Shown here: piece after piece, positions 37,230-45,883 of the stretch
Layout of the letters: every line of letters begins with the position of its first letter
How positions within the stretch are numbered: the stretch's first letter is position 1
From: JACCTU01 sp963798985
Lineage (GTDB): Bacteria; Actinomycetota; Thermoleophilia; Gaiellales; Gaiellaceae
DNA length: 64,000 nucleotides
Direction of reading: 5' to 3'
Assembly (NCBI GenBank): GCA_963798985.1
Contig: CAWCVL010000007.1
Location: 930,001-994,000 of the forward strand
The notes under the pieces: model-generated
What the model saw: only the letters and a program-made list of their open reading frames with translations
Database searches by the model: none
Told to the model about the DNA's origin: nothing
Made by a program: the position numbers and the translations under genes

Positions 37230-37799
37230 CTAGGCCACGGGCTCCTTCTCCAGCTTCGAGAAGTCGAGCTCCTTGATCGCGTCGTCGATCAGCGTGCGGT
37301 GCGCCTTCGGGTCGAGTGCGCCGCGCGTGACCCGCGCCGCAGCGACGAGCGCGAGGTCCGCGACAGCCCGCCGGATCTCTCCGAGCGCGCGCTGCGTCTC
37401 TGCCTCGATCTGGCGCTTGGTCTCCTCGAGCCGCCGCTGCCGGTCCTCCTCGGTCTCCACGCGCACGCGCTCGCGCTGCGACTCGGCGACGCGGCGCGCC
37501 TCGGTGAGGATCTCCTCGGCCTGGCTGCGCGCCTGCTGCATCAGGCTCCTGTGCTCCTCCAGCAGCCTGCGTGCCTCGTCGCGGGCGTTGTCGGCTTCGC
37601 GAAGCGCCTCCGCGATCCGCTCGCGGCGCTGGTCGATGATCTGCTGGATCGGCCCGAACGCCCACTTTCGCAGCACGAAGAACGTGATCGCGAAGCAGAG
37701 GAGGGTCCAGATCATCAGCCCCGGAATGGGCTCGATCAGCGATGAGCCGCTGTCCTCGGTCGAGGCCTCCGCGGCGAGTGGGAGCAGACTGGCCAGCAT
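37230..37799 (-). CDS. atpF: ATP synthase F0 subunit b
   Basis: The b subunit forms the peripheral stalk. A single membrane helix (MIWTLLCFAITFFVLRKWAF) is followed by a long charged coiled coil (RRERIAEALREADNARDEAR). It is intact at 189 residues and abuts both neighbours. Residues before the helix are polar and short, as in other actinobacterial b subunits. Confidence 0.95.
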   Translation of the reverse strand: MLASLLPLAAEASTEDSGSSLIEPIPGLMIWTLLCFAITFFVLRKWAFGPIQQIIDQRRERIAEALREADNARDEARRLLEEHRSLMQQARSQAEEILTEARRVAESQRERVRVETEEDRQRRLEETKRQIEAETQRALGEIRRAVADLALVAAARVTRGALDPKAHRTLIDDAIKELDFSKLEKEPVA

Positions 37800-38063
37800 C
37801 TAGACGAGGACGAACGCCAGCAGGCCGCCGATCAGGCCGTAGAAGACGACGGCCTCGGTCAGCGCGAAGCCGAGCCACATGATCCCGGTCAGCTCGCCGC
37901 GGAGCTCGGGCTGACGCGCGACCGACTGGATCATCGAGCCGAAGATGTTGCCGATGCCGATACCCGCGCCGAGCGAGCCGAGCCCGATCCCGAGCGCGAG
38001 TGCGATCGCCTTGCCGAGGTCGACGACGTTCCCCTCGGTGGCGGCAAGAACGAGATTGGACAT
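37800..38063 (-). CDS. atpE: ATP synthase F0 subunit c
   Basis: The c subunit forms the proton-driven ring. Two helices are visible: AIALALGIGLGSLGAGIGIG and MWLGFALTEAVVFYGLIGG. The ion-carrying carboxylate is the glutamate in LTEAV. I see no sodium-binding signature, so proton use is expected. The length is 87 residues. A strong AGGAGAGGG precedes the ATG, fitting the high expression needed for the ring. Confidence 0.97.
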   Translation of the reverse strand: MSNLVLAATEGNVVDLGKAIALALGIGLGSLGAGIGIGNIFGSMIQSVARQPELRGELTGIMWLGFALTEAVVFYGLIGGLLAFVLV

Positions 38064-38073
38064 TCCCTCTCCT

Positions 38074-38934
38074 TTAGTGGTCCGGCTCGATCGCCGAGCC
38101 GATGTAGATGGCTGACAGGGCGGCGAAGATGAACGCCTGGATCGAGACGACGATCACGACCTCGAAGAGGTAGAAGGCGGTTGCGGCAGGCACCGCGACC
38201 ACCGCGAGGACGACCGACTCGAGGACGAAGATCAGCCCGATGAAGGTCAGGATCAGCATGTGGCCTGCGAGCATGTTGGCGAAGAGACGGACTGAGAGCG
38301 ACACCAGCCGCATGAACTGCCCGAGGATCTCGAGTGGCACGAGCATCGGCAACATCGCTTTCGGGACCTCGGGGATCCAGCTCTTGAAGTACCCGACGGG
38401 GCCGTTCGCCCGGATGCCTTCGATGTGCGTGAACACGAAGGTCATGAGGGCCAAGGCCAGCGTGACGGAGATGGACGAGGTCGCGGCGTAGATGCCCCAC
38501 ACCGGGAGCTCGACCCCGAAGAGCTCGAACGTCTCGCCGGTGATCGGGAGCGGGATGAAGCCGAGCATGTTGATCGTCCAGATGAAGAGCATCAGGGACG
38601 CGACGTACGGGAACCAGCGACCGATCGCCTTCGTCGGGAGGCCCTGTTCGGCGACCTGCGTTTGCGCGACGTCGTAGATCTGCTCGCCGATCGTCTGGCG
38701 GCGGTCCGGCGTGACGCGGAGGCGGAAGCGCATGAGCAGGATCCCGATCGCCATCGTCAGCAACGATCCGAGCCAGAGGTAGACGACCGCCTTGTTGATC
38801 GACATGTCGAGCGGGCCGATGTGGATCGACACCCACGGGTGCAGCTCGAACTCGGTCGAGGGGTCGAACTTCGCCTCCTCGCCCGCGGGTGCCTCCGCGG
38901 CGAGTGTGAGCGCGTTCAGGAGCAGCAACTTCAT
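38074..38934 (-). CDS. atpB: ATP synthase F0 subunit a
   Basis: Subunit a forms the proton half-channels next to the c ring. The essential arginine lies in LVSLSVRLFANMLAGHM, and several membrane helices are clear (YVASLMLFIWTINMLGFIPL and others). It is intact at 286 residues. The ATG overlaps the upstream gene as ATGA. Confidence 0.95.
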   Translation of the reverse strand: MKLLLLNALTLAAEAPAGEEAKFDPSTEFELHPWVSIHIGPLDMSINKAVVYLWLGSLLTMAIGILLMRFRLRVTPDRRQTIGEQIYDVAQTQVAEQGLPTKAIGRWFPYVASLMLFIWTINMLGFIPLPITGETFELFGVELPVWGIYAATSSISVTLALALMTFVFTHIEGIRANGPVGYFKSWIPEVPKAMLPMLVPLEILGQFMRLVSLSVRLFANMLAGHMLILTFIGLIFVLESVVLAVVAVPAATAFYLFEVVIVVSIQAFIFAALSAIYIGSAIEPDH

Positions 38935-39326
38935 CGCGTCGACTCCTGCCCGAAGTACGTCGCGAGCGAGACGCCGAGCTCGAGCGTGTACGCGAGGGCA
39001 TAGAGAAGCGCAGCCGAGAGGCCGAGCCGTGCGTCAGACGCCGCGACCGCGATCAGCACGACGCCGACCGCGACCGAGCGCAAAGTCATTCCGATCCCCA
39101 CCACGCCCGAGGCCGCGAGCTTATCGGCGCCCACCCCGAGCCGCGCCAGCAGCAGCGCGAGGCCCTGCGACGCGAGCCAGAGAACGAGGGCGAGCACCCA
39201 GCCGCCGATCGGCAGGTCGGCGACGATGAAGACGGGCAGCGCAAGCACGAAGAGGCCCGCCGTGGCGAGCGCGGGGAGCAACCGGCCGGGTGCGGCACGC
39301 GGGGTCTCGAACATCGCCAGTCTCAC
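38931..39326 (-). CDS. AtpI-like membrane protein of the atp operon
   Basis: A small protein with four predicted membrane helices (ATAGLFVLALPVFIV; WVLALVLWLASQGLALLL; MTLRSVAVGVVLIAV; AALLYALAYTLELGV). AtpI-type proteins help c-ring assembly or ion uptake; here the call rests on position and topology. The GTG at 39326 has GGGAGG 4 nt upstream and overlaps the stop of the preceding gene, so it is preferred over the ATG at 39314. Confidence 0.7.
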   Translation of the reverse strand: MRLAMFETPRAAPGRLLPALATAGLFVLALPVFIVADLPIGGWVLALVLWLASQGLALLLARLGVGADKLAASGVVGIGMTLRSVAVGVVLIAVAASDARLGLSAALLYALAYTLELGVSLATYFGQESTR

Positions 39327-39523
39327 ATCGCCTCCCGGTAGCGCCGGTACACCGCGAAGATCCCGACCGGGATCCCGACCACGAGCCCGACCATCAGGCC
39401 GAGCGGCCAGGAGCCGAGCGCCCAGCCGACGACCGTGCCGACGATGCCGCATGCAGTCGTCGTCCCGATCAGGGTTCCCCCTGCGCCGGCGAGCTGAAGA
39501 GACGGGCGGGCGGGTTCAACCAC
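39323..39523 (-). CDS. AtpZ-like small membrane protein
   Basis: About 66 residues with two hydrophobic hairpin helices (GTTTACGIVGTVVGWALGS; GLMVGLVVGIPVGIFAVYRR). This matches small AtpZ/F0F1 assembly proteins at the head of atp operons. The GTG start lies 8 nt after a TATGCT box and lacks a clear Shine-Dalgarno, so translation is probably leaderless. It marks the promoter-proximal end of the atp operon. Confidence 0.7.
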   Translation of the reverse strand: MVEPARPSLQLAGAGGTLIGTTTACGIVGTVVGWALGSWPLGLMVGLVVGIPVGIFAVYRRYREAM

Positions 39524-39531
39524 TCGAGGCG

Positions 39532-39537
39532 AGCATA
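39532..39537 (-). promoter_or_regulatory. -10 box of the atp operon
   Basis: TATGCT on the minus strand fits TANNNT and lies 8 nt before the GTG of the first atp gene. The transcript would start at or next to the start codon. Confidence 0.5.
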
Positions 39538-39556
39538 CCAAAGCTCGTAACACCGA

Positions 39557-39579
39557 AAACCCGCTTCCCAAGCGGGTTT
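39557..39579. promoter_or_regulatory. Perfect palindrome between the atp operon and a divergent hydrolase
   Basis: The arms AAACCCGCTT (39557-39566) and AAGCGGGTTT (39570-39579) are perfectly complementary around CCC. It resembles an intrinsic terminator with T-rich flanks but lies upstream of both divergent genes, so no annotated transcript ends here. It could be an operator over the hydrolase -35 region, or an insulator between promoters. Confidence 0.5.
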
Positions 39580-39596
39580 CAGCTAATGATTGTGCG

Positions 39597-40307
39597 ATGC
39601 ATGTCGAGCGTCTCGGCTCGGGTCCCCGGCTCGTGCTCGTCCACGGCTCGGTCGCGCCCGGTTGGCTCACGTGGAACGCGCAGAAGCCACTTGCCGAGCG
39701 CTTCGAGCTGGTCGTGCCCACCCGGTCCGGCTACCCGCCGAACGCCCCACTCGAGGAGATCGACTTCGAGTCGCAGGCGAAGGAGCTCGCCGCGCTGCTC
39801 GAGCCGGGCGACCACCTCGCGGCCCACTCCTACGGCGCGGTGGTCTCGCTCCTTGCCGCGGCGCGAGCGCCGCTCGCCTCGCTGACGGTCGTCGAGCCGC
39901 CGGCCTTCGGCGTGGCGCGCGGCGACCCGGCGGTCGAGGAGTTCCTCGGCCACTTCGAGGCGGGAGTGCCGACGGAGCCGCGGGCGTACCTCGAGTTCTT
40001 CCTCCCGCTCGTCGGCTCGTCGCTGAACCTGCGCGAACCGCTCTCGCCCGCGATCGAGGCCGGCGCCCGGGCAGCGATTGCGGAGCGCTTCCCCCACGAG
40101 GCGGTCATCCCCCTGGCGGAGCTTGCGGCGGCGCCGTTCCCGAAGCTCGTCGTCTCCGGCGGCCACAACGCGGCCTTCGACGCGGTCTGCGACGTCCTCG
40201 AGCAGCGCCTCGGCGCGCAGCGGGCCGTGCTCCCGGGCGCCGGTCACTCGATCCCCCGCCTCGGCGAGCCGTTCAACGCGTTGCTGGAAGGGTTCGTCTC
40301 GCGCTAG
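39597..40307 (+). CDS. Alpha/beta hydrolase
   Basis: The N-terminus MHVERLGSGPRLVLVHGSVA with HGS forms the oxyanion loop. The nucleophile elbow reads AAHSYGAVVS (serine near residue 78), and the C-terminal histidine is in LPGAGHSIPRLGEPF. About 236 residues, no signal peptide. The substrate is unknown. It is divergent from the atp operon and convergent with the WecA-like gene, sharing a 4-bp CTAG that is the stop of both. Confidence 0.8.
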   Translation: MHVERLGSGPRLVLVHGSVAPGWLTWNAQKPLAERFELVVPTRSGYPPNAPLEEIDFESQAKELAALLEPGDHLAAHSYGAVVSLLAAARAPLASLTVVEPPAFGVARGDPAVEEFLGHFEAGVPTEPRAYLEFFLPLVGSSLNLREPLSPAIEAGARAAIAERFPHEAVIPLAELAAAPFPKLVVSGGHNAAFDAVCDVLEQRLGAQRAVLPGAGHSIPRLGEPFNALLEGFVSR

Positions 40308-41428
40308 GCGCTTCGGCGCTCGGGCTCGGCTTCCTCACGCCGGCGGCCGCGAAGGTTCGAGAGCTTCACGATCTCGAGGACGTAGACGACGTAGACCGAG
40401 AACGCGACCGCGACGAGACCGATCGCCACCGCGAGGAGCGTCGGCCACAGGTGCCACTCGCCGCCTTCGCGGAAGGGGACGAAGCGCGTCGCGAACGCCG
40501 CACCCGCGAGCGTGACGCACCAGGCGTACATCGTGAGCGCGGCGCGACGCTGCGAGAATCCGCGCCGCAGGAAGCGGAAGTGCAGGTGCGACTGGTCGGC
40601 CGCGTAGAGCTTCTGGCCGTGCTTGATCCTCCGGGCCAGGACGAAGGTCGTGTCGAGGATCGGGATCGCGAGCATGACGAGCGGGAAGAACAGCACGACG
40701 GTCGACGCCGTTTTCAGCAGCCCCTGGATCGCGATCGTCGCAAGGGCGTAGCCGAGCAGCAGCGCCCCCGAGTCGCCCATGAAGATCCGCGCCGGGAAGA
40801 AGTTGTGGCGCAGGAAGCCGAAGCACGCCCCGGCGACGATCGCAGAGAACACGGCCGCGGTCGGCTTGCCGAGCGAGAGCGCGATCACGGCGAACGTGAA
40901 GCCGGCGATCCCGCAGACCCCGGCCGCCAGGCCGTCCATCCCGTCGAGGAAGTTGACCATGTTCATCAGCGCGACGACCCAGACGATCGTGGCGCCGACG
41001 CCGAGCCAGGTCGGCAGCTCGATGTAGGGATCGGCGAGGAGCGGGAAGTTGAAGCGGTCGATGTAGATCCCGAACGCTGCGGGCACCGCGGCAGCGGTCA
41101 CCTGGCCCCCGAGCTTCTGCCACCACGCGAGGCCGCGGAAGTCGTCGATCGCTCCGACCGTCGTCGCGATCGCCGCTCCGAGCAGCAGTCCGCGCGCCTC
41201 GCGGTTCAGCTCGAGGAACGCGAGCGCCGGCACGAGGATCCCGACGAAGAGCGCGAGCCCGCCGAGCCGCGGCACCGGCAGCTCGTTCAGCCGCCGCGCC
41301 TCGGGCGCGTCGACCGCGCCGATCCGGCGCGCCATCTGCCCGATCGCGGGCGTGAGCAGCAGCACGATCCCGAGCGCGAGCGCGAAGCCCCAGACGACCT
41401 CGGGCGTCTCCCTCAGCTCGTCCAGCAT
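40304..41428 (-). CDS. Undecaprenyl-phosphate GlcNAc-1-phosphate transferase, WecA/TagO-like
   Basis: This polytopic membrane enzyme of the MraY/WecA family loads a sugar-phosphate onto undecaprenyl phosphate to start glycopolymer synthesis. Key motifs are RRIGAVDAPEARRLNELPVPRLGG, the catalytic aspartates in GAIDDFRGL and NMVNFLDGMDGLAAG, FMGDSGALLLGY, and the cytoplasmic DQSHLHFRFL. About 374 residues; the ATG at 41428 could instead be the GTG one codon upstream. It probably begins the polymer that the LCP protein at 14.4-16.4 kb attaches. Confidence 0.88.
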   Translation of the reverse strand: MLDELRETPEVVWGFALALGIVLLLTPAIGQMARRIGAVDAPEARRLNELPVPRLGGLALFVGILVPALAFLELNREARGLLLGAAIATTVGAIDDFRGLAWWQKLGGQVTAAAVPAAFGIYIDRFNFPLLADPYIELPTWLGVGATIVWVVALMNMVNFLDGMDGLAAGVCGIAGFTFAVIALSLGKPTAAVFSAIVAGACFGFLRHNFFPARIFMGDSGALLLGYALATIAIQGLLKTASTVVLFFPLVMLAIPILDTTFVLARRIKHGQKLYAADQSHLHFRFLRRGFSQRRAALTMYAWCVTLAGAAFATRFVPFREGGEWHLWPTLLAVAIGLVAVAFSVYVVYVLEIVKLSNLRGRRREEAEPERRSA

Positions 41429-41439
41429 CACGACCTGAC

Positions 41440-42090
41440 CTACTTCGTGCCGTAGAGCCGGTCGCCCGCGTCGCCGAGACCGGGAACGATGAAGCCCCGC
41501 TCGTTCAGCTCGCGGTCGATCGCAGCGCACACGATGTGCACGTCGGGGTGGTCGCGGTGCACGCGATCGATGCCCTCCTGCACCGCGACGAGGCAGACGA
41601 GCGCCACCGTCCGGGCACCCGCTTCCTTGACCACTTCGATCGCGGCGGCACTCGAGTTGCCGGTCGCGAGCATCGGGTCGAGCACGATCGCGTCGCGGTC
41701 GTTCATGTCGGCCGGCAGCTTCACGAAGTACTGCACCGGCTGGAGCGTCTCCTCGTCGCGGTACATACCGATGAACCCGACGCGTGCGCTCGAGATCAGC
41801 GAGAGCACGCCGTCGAGCATCCCGACCCCCGCGCGGAGGACCGGGGTGACGGCGACCTTCTTGCCGGCGATCCGCGGAAACGAAGCGGTCTCCAGCGGCG
41901 TCTCGATCACGACGTCCTCCGTCGGGAACTCCTTCGTCGCCTCGTAGGTCAGGAGCAGCGTGACCTCCTCGACGAGCTTCCGGAAGTGGACGGTCGGCGT
42001 GTCCTTGTCCCGCAGGTACGACAGCTTGTGCTGCACGAGCGGGTGCGTCACGTGCGTGACGCGGCCGGTCGCGGTCGCGCTCACGCTCAC
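41440..42090 (-). CDS. upp: Uracil phosphoribosyltransferase
   Basis: Upp salvages uracil to UMP with PRPP. The motifs THPLVQHKLSYLRDKDTPT, PVLRAGVGMLDGVL, the PRPP loop DPMLATGNSS, and the end GDAGDRLYGTK are all present. About 216 residues, intact. The GTG at 42090 overlaps the glyA stop as GTGA, which favours it over the GTG two codons downstream. Confidence 0.95.
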   Translation of the reverse strand: MSVSATATGRVTHVTHPLVQHKLSYLRDKDTPTVHFRKLVEEVTLLLTYEATKEFPTEDVVIETPLETASFPRIAGKKVAVTPVLRAGVGMLDGVLSLISSARVGFIGMYRDEETLQPVQYFVKLPADMNDRDAIVLDPMLATGNSSAAAIEVVKEAGARTVALVCLVAVQEGIDRVHRDHPDVHIVCAAIDRELNERGFIVPGLGDAGDRLYGTK

Positions 42091-43379
42091 GCCGCGTACG
42101 TCGTGTAGCCGCGGAACCCCGGATAGAGCGGCCGCTTTGCGCAGAGCGCGTCGATGCGCTCGTTCAGCCCTGCCAGGTCGGGTGCGTCCGCGAGCGCGTC
42201 GACCATCACCGAGCCGACCTCGCGGAAGTCGTCCTCGTCGAAGCCGCGCATCGTCGCCGCAGGAGTGCCGACGCGCACGCCGGAGCCGACCGTGGGCGGC
42301 CGCTCGTCGTACGGCACCGTGTTGCGGTTGACGGTCAGCTTCACCTCGTGCAGCCGCTCCTCCGCGTCCTTGCCCGTCCACTCCGAGCTCCGAAGGTCGA
42401 TCTGCAGGAGATGCGTGTCGGTGCCACCGGTGAGCAGGTCGAGCCCGCCCTGCAGCAACGTCTCGCCGAGCACGTCGGCGTTCGCACGGACCTGCGACTG
42501 GTAGTCGCGGAACGCATCGGTCATCGCGATCTTGAAGCACGCCGCCTTCGCGGCGATCGTGTGCTCGAGCGGGCCGCCCTGCATGCCGGGGAAGATCGCG
42601 CGGTCGACGTCCTTCGCGAACTCCTCCTTGCAGAGGATGAATCCCGCGCGCGGGCCTGCGAGCGTCTTGTGCGTCGTCGAGGTGACGAAGTCGCAGTGCG
42701 GGATCGGGTTGGGGTGAAGACCGGCCGCGACGAGACCTGCGAAGTGCGCCATGTCGCACATCAGCAGCGCGTCGACCTCGTCGGCGATCTCGCGGAAGCG
42801 GTCCGCCTCGATCGCGCGTGGATACGCGGAGCCGCCGCAGATGATCAGCTTCGGCCGGTGCTCCTTCGCCAGCGCGAGCACCTCGTCGTAGTCGATGAGC
42901 GACGTGTCGCGGTCGACTCCGTAACCGGCGATCGTGTAGAGCCGCCCGGAGAAGTTGACCTTGAGCCCGTGCGAGAGGTGCCCGCCCGAGTCGAGCTTCA
43001 TCGACAGGATCGTGTCGCCGGGCTGGAGCGCGGCGAAGTACACGCCCATGTTCGCCTGCGCGCCCGCGTGGGGCTGCACGTTCGCGTGCTCGGCACCGAA
43101 GAGCGACTTCGCGCGCTCGATCGCGATCGACTCGATCTCGTCGACGACCTCGCAGCCGCCGTAGTAGCGCTTCCCCGGGTACCCCTCGGCGTACTTGTTC
43201 GTCGGCACCGACCCGACCGCCTCGAAGACGCTCGGCCAGGTGAAGTTCTCCGACGCGATCAGCTCGATCTGACCGCGCTGGCGCTCGAGCTCCGCGGTGA
43301 GCAGCTCCGCGATCTCAGGATCGACCTCTGCGAGGCCGGCGGTGCGGAGGTGCTGGAGGGTTTCCTGCGCGACGGCCAT
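42087..43379 (-). CDS. glyA: Serine hydroxymethyltransferase
   Basis: The PLP enzyme converts serine and tetrahydrofolate to glycine and methylene-tetrahydrofolate. The PLP lysine lies in TSTTHKTLAGPRAG; SENFTWPSVFEAVGS, NKYAEGYPGKRYYGG and LLMCDMAHFAGLVA are intact. 430 residues, standard. GGAAGGAGAG lies upstream of the ATG. It feeds one-carbon units to the methyl cycle served by metH. Confidence 0.97.
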   Translation of the reverse strand: MAVAQETLQHLRTAGLAEVDPEIAELLTAELERQRGQIELIASENFTWPSVFEAVGSVPTNKYAEGYPGKRYYGGCEVVDEIESIAIERAKSLFGAEHANVQPHAGAQANMGVYFAALQPGDTILSMKLDSGGHLSHGLKVNFSGRLYTIAGYGVDRDTSLIDYDEVLALAKEHRPKLIICGGSAYPRAIEADRFREIADEVDALLMCDMAHFAGLVAAGLHPNPIPHCDFVTSTTHKTLAGPRAGFILCKEEFAKDVDRAIFPGMQGGPLEHTIAAKAACFKIAMTDAFRDYQSQVRANADVLGETLLQGGLDLLTGGTDTHLLQIDLRSSEWTGKDAEERLHEVKLTVNRNTVPYDERPPTVGSGVRVGTPAATMRGFDEDDFREVGSVMVDALADAPDLAGLNERIDALCAKRPLYPGFRGYTTYAA

Positions 43380-43423
43380 GCGGCTCTCCTTCCCGGGAAG
43401 TCCCCAGGGATGCTACTGGCGCC

Positions 43424-44011
43424 TCAGGCCAGCGCTGCGAGGGCCCGCTCGACGTCGCCGGCGCCCTCGCGCAGGACGACCGGGCGCTCGCCGGTGAAGT
43501 CGATCACGGTCGAGGGGACGCCCGGAAGCTCGCCGGCGTCGACGACCTCGGCGACGCCGTTCAGGATCTCCTGGGGAATCTCGGCGACCGTCTGCGGGTC
43601 AGGCCCGCCGTGGACGTTCGCGCTCGTCGCAGCGACCGCGCCGACGCGGTCGAGGACCTGCTTGCCGTAGCCCTCGAGGACGGGGACGCGCACCCCGATC
43701 GTGTCGGGCCGGCTTCCCGTCAGCCACGGGTACCGCTGTGCCGGGTTCGGGAAGATCAAGGTGTAGGGGCCGGGGAGCAGCTCGCGCGCGATCGTCCCCG
43801 ATCGGCCGCGAAGCTCGGGGACGCACTCGAACAGCATCTCGACGTCGGCCACGACGAGGGCGATCGCCTGCTGGTTCTCGCGGCCCTTGAGCTCGAACAG
43901 CTTCCGCGCGGGCTCCTCCCGGTACGGCGCCACGGCGAGCCCGTACACGGTGTCGGTCGGCAGGACGATGACCTTGCCGGCGTTCAGGGCGTCGACGGCG
44001 GTCTCGATCAC
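43424..44011 (-). CDS. tsaC: L-threonylcarbamoyladenylate synthase
   Basis: TsaC/Sua5 makes the activated intermediate for the t6A tRNA modification at position 37. The motifs GKVIVLPTDTVYGLAVAPY, FELKGRENQQAIAL, PYTLIFPN, ATSANVHGGPDP and GVPSTVIDF are clear. About 195 residues, the short YrdC-type form without the Sua5 domain. The GTG overlaps the prmC stop as GTGA. Confidence 0.92.
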   Translation of the reverse strand: MIETAVDALNAGKVIVLPTDTVYGLAVAPYREEPARKLFELKGRENQQAIALVVADVEMLFECVPELRGRSGTIARELLPGPYTLIFPNPAQRYPWLTGSRPDTIGVRVPVLEGYGKQVLDRVGAVAATSANVHGGPDPQTVAEIPQEILNGVAEVVDAGELPGVPSTVIDFTGERPVVLREGAGDVERALAALA

Positions 44012-44832
44012 GGCCGCTTCCCCTCGACGATCCGATCCCGGCCGGCGAGATCCTCCGTCACGCCGACCTCGTCGTAGCCGAGGCGCTCGAGCAGCTCGGC
44101 CGCCGCGCCGGCACGCGCGTCGGCGACCTCGAGCACGAGATGCCCGCCCGGCACGAGTGCCTCGAGCGCGTGCTCGGCGATCTGCGCGGTGTGCTCGCCC
44201 CCAACCGTCGCGAGGCGCGGCTCCCAGTCCCTGACTTCCGGCTCGAGGGTGCCGATCTCCTCCTGCGCGATGTACGGCGGGTTCGACACGATCAGATCGT
44301 ATTCGCGGTCGCCCAGACCGCCGACCAGATCTCCCTCGACGAGCTCGATCTCCAACCCCGTCAGCTCGGCGTTCTCGCGGGCCAGCGCGAGAGCGTCGGG
44401 CGAAACGTCGAGCCCGCGGACCTTCGCCCCCGGATGCTCGTCCGCGATCGCCAACGCGATCGCGCCCGTCCCCGTGCCGACGTCGAGCACGCGCGGCGTC
44501 CCCCCGTTGAGCAGCGCGAGGCAGCGCTCGACGACGACCTCGGTCTCGGGCCGCGGCACGAGCGCGCGGCGGTCGGTCTTCAGCGTCAGTCGCCGGAAGC
44601 CCCACTCGCCGAGCACGTACGCGAGCGGCTCCCGCTCGCCCCGCCTGCGCACGAGCTCGCGATAGGCGTCGCGCTCTGCGTCGGAGAGCGGCCGGTCGTG
44701 GTGCATGTACAACTCGACGCGCGACAGGCCGACGGCCTTCCCGAGCAGGTGCTCTGCGTCCAGCCGCGGGCTGTCCACTCCCTTGCCGGCGAGGAACTCC
44801 GTCGCCCGGCGAAGCACCTCGCCGACGGTCAC
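44008..44832 (-). CDS. prmC: Release-factor glutamine methyltransferase
   Basis: PrmC methylates the glutamine of the GGQ motif of RF1 and RF2, both encoded in this window. The SAM-binding motif VLDVGTGTGAIALAIA and the catalytic IVSNPPYIAQEE are intact, with the N-terminal helical domain (SRVELYMHHDRPLS). 274 residues. The GTG overlaps the prfA stop, the standard prfA-prmC pair. Confidence 0.95.
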   Translation of the reverse strand: MTVGEVLRRATEFLAGKGVDSPRLDAEHLLGKAVGLSRVELYMHHDRPLSDAERDAYRELVRRRGEREPLAYVLGEWGFRRLTLKTDRRALVPRPETEVVVERCLALLNGGTPRVLDVGTGTGAIALAIADEHPGAKVRGLDVSPDALALARENAELTGLEIELVEGDLVGGLGDREYDLIVSNPPYIAQEEIGTLEPEVRDWEPRLATVGGEHTAQIAEHALEALVPGGHLVLEVADARAGAAAELLERLGYDEVGVTEDLAGRDRIVEGKRP

Positions 44833-45878
44833 GCCGGCGGCTGGGCTTCGAGCGCGCGGCGCCGCTCTTCCGCGGCGAGCGCCTCGGTGAAGTCGTCGAG
44901 CTCACCTTCGAGGACGCGGTCGAGCTTGTGCTGCGTCAGGTGGATGCGATGGTCGGTCACGCGATTCTCGGCGAAGTTGTACGTGCGGATCTTCTCGGCG
45001 CGCTCTCCGGTCCCGATCTGCGAGCGGCGCGTCGCAGCAAGCGCAGCCTGCTGCTTTTCGCGCTCGAGCTCGTAGAGCCGCGCCCGGAGGACGCGCATCG
45101 CCTTGGCCTTGTTCTGGAGCTGCGACTTCTCGTCCTGCATCGAGACGACCGTGCCCGTCGGAGCGTGCGTGATGCGGACGGCCGAGTCGGTCGTGTTGAC
45201 GCTCTGACCGCCCGGCCCGGTCGAGCGGTAGACGTCGATCTTCAGGTCGTTCGGGTCGATCTCGATCTCCACCTCTTCGGCCTCCGGCATCACGGCGACG
45301 GTCGCGGTCGAGGTGTGGATGCGTCCCTGCGACTCGGTCTCGGGAACGCGTTGCACCCGGTGCGTGCCGCCCTCCCACTTGAACACCGAGTACGCCCCGT
45401 CGCCCTTGACCGCGATCGTCATCTCCTTGATTCCGCCGAACTCGTTCGGCGAGCCGCCGAGCGTCTCGGTCTTCCAGCCACGCCGCTCGGCGTAGCGGGT
45501 CAGCATCCGGAGCACCTCGGCCGCCCAGAGGGCGGCCTCGTCGCCGCCGACGCCCTGGCGCACCTCGAGGATCACGTCCTTGCTGTCGGCCGGGTCGGTC
45601 TCGACGAGTGCGAGCTTCAACTCCTCTTCGAGCGCAGCGAGCCGCGTCTCGAGGTCGGGAACGAGCTCGCGTAGGTCGCCGTCGTCACGGGCGGCCTCGA
45701 GATCGGCGGTCACCTCACGCCACTCCTGCGTGAGCTTGTACGGGCCTTCGAGCTCTTTCAGCCGGCGGCCCGTGTCCGCCGCCTCGCGATGGTCGTTGTA
45801 GACCGCAGGATCGGACATCCGCTCCTGCGTCTCGCGGTACTTGCGCTCGAGCTCGTCGATCAGCGCATCGATCGCCAT
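44829..45878 (-). CDS. prfA: Peptide chain release factor 1
   Basis: RF1 recognises UAA and UAG. The catalytic motif RSTGPGGQSVNTTDSAVRIT and the tail region YNFAENRVTDHRIHLT are intact; VRQGVGGDEAALWAAEVLRM is also typical. About 349 residues with no frame break. The ATG at 45878 (MAIDALIDELERKY) is chosen by family alignment. Confidence 0.96.
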   Translation of the reverse strand: MAIDALIDELERKYRETQERMSDPAVYNDHREAADTGRRLKELEGPYKLTQEWREVTADLEAARDDGDLRELVPDLETRLAALEEELKLALVETDPADSKDVILEVRQGVGGDEAALWAAEVLRMLTRYAERRGWKTETLGGSPNEFGGIKEMTIAVKGDGAYSVFKWEGGTHRVQRVPETESQGRIHTSTATVAVMPEAEEVEIEIDPNDLKIDVYRSTGPGGQSVNTTDSAVRITHAPTGTVVSMQDEKSQLQNKAKAMRVLRARLYELEREKQQAALAATRRSQIGTGERAEKIRTYNFAENRVTDHRIHLTQHKLDRVLEGELDDFTEALAAEERRRALEAQPPA

Positions 45879-45883
45879 CGGCG

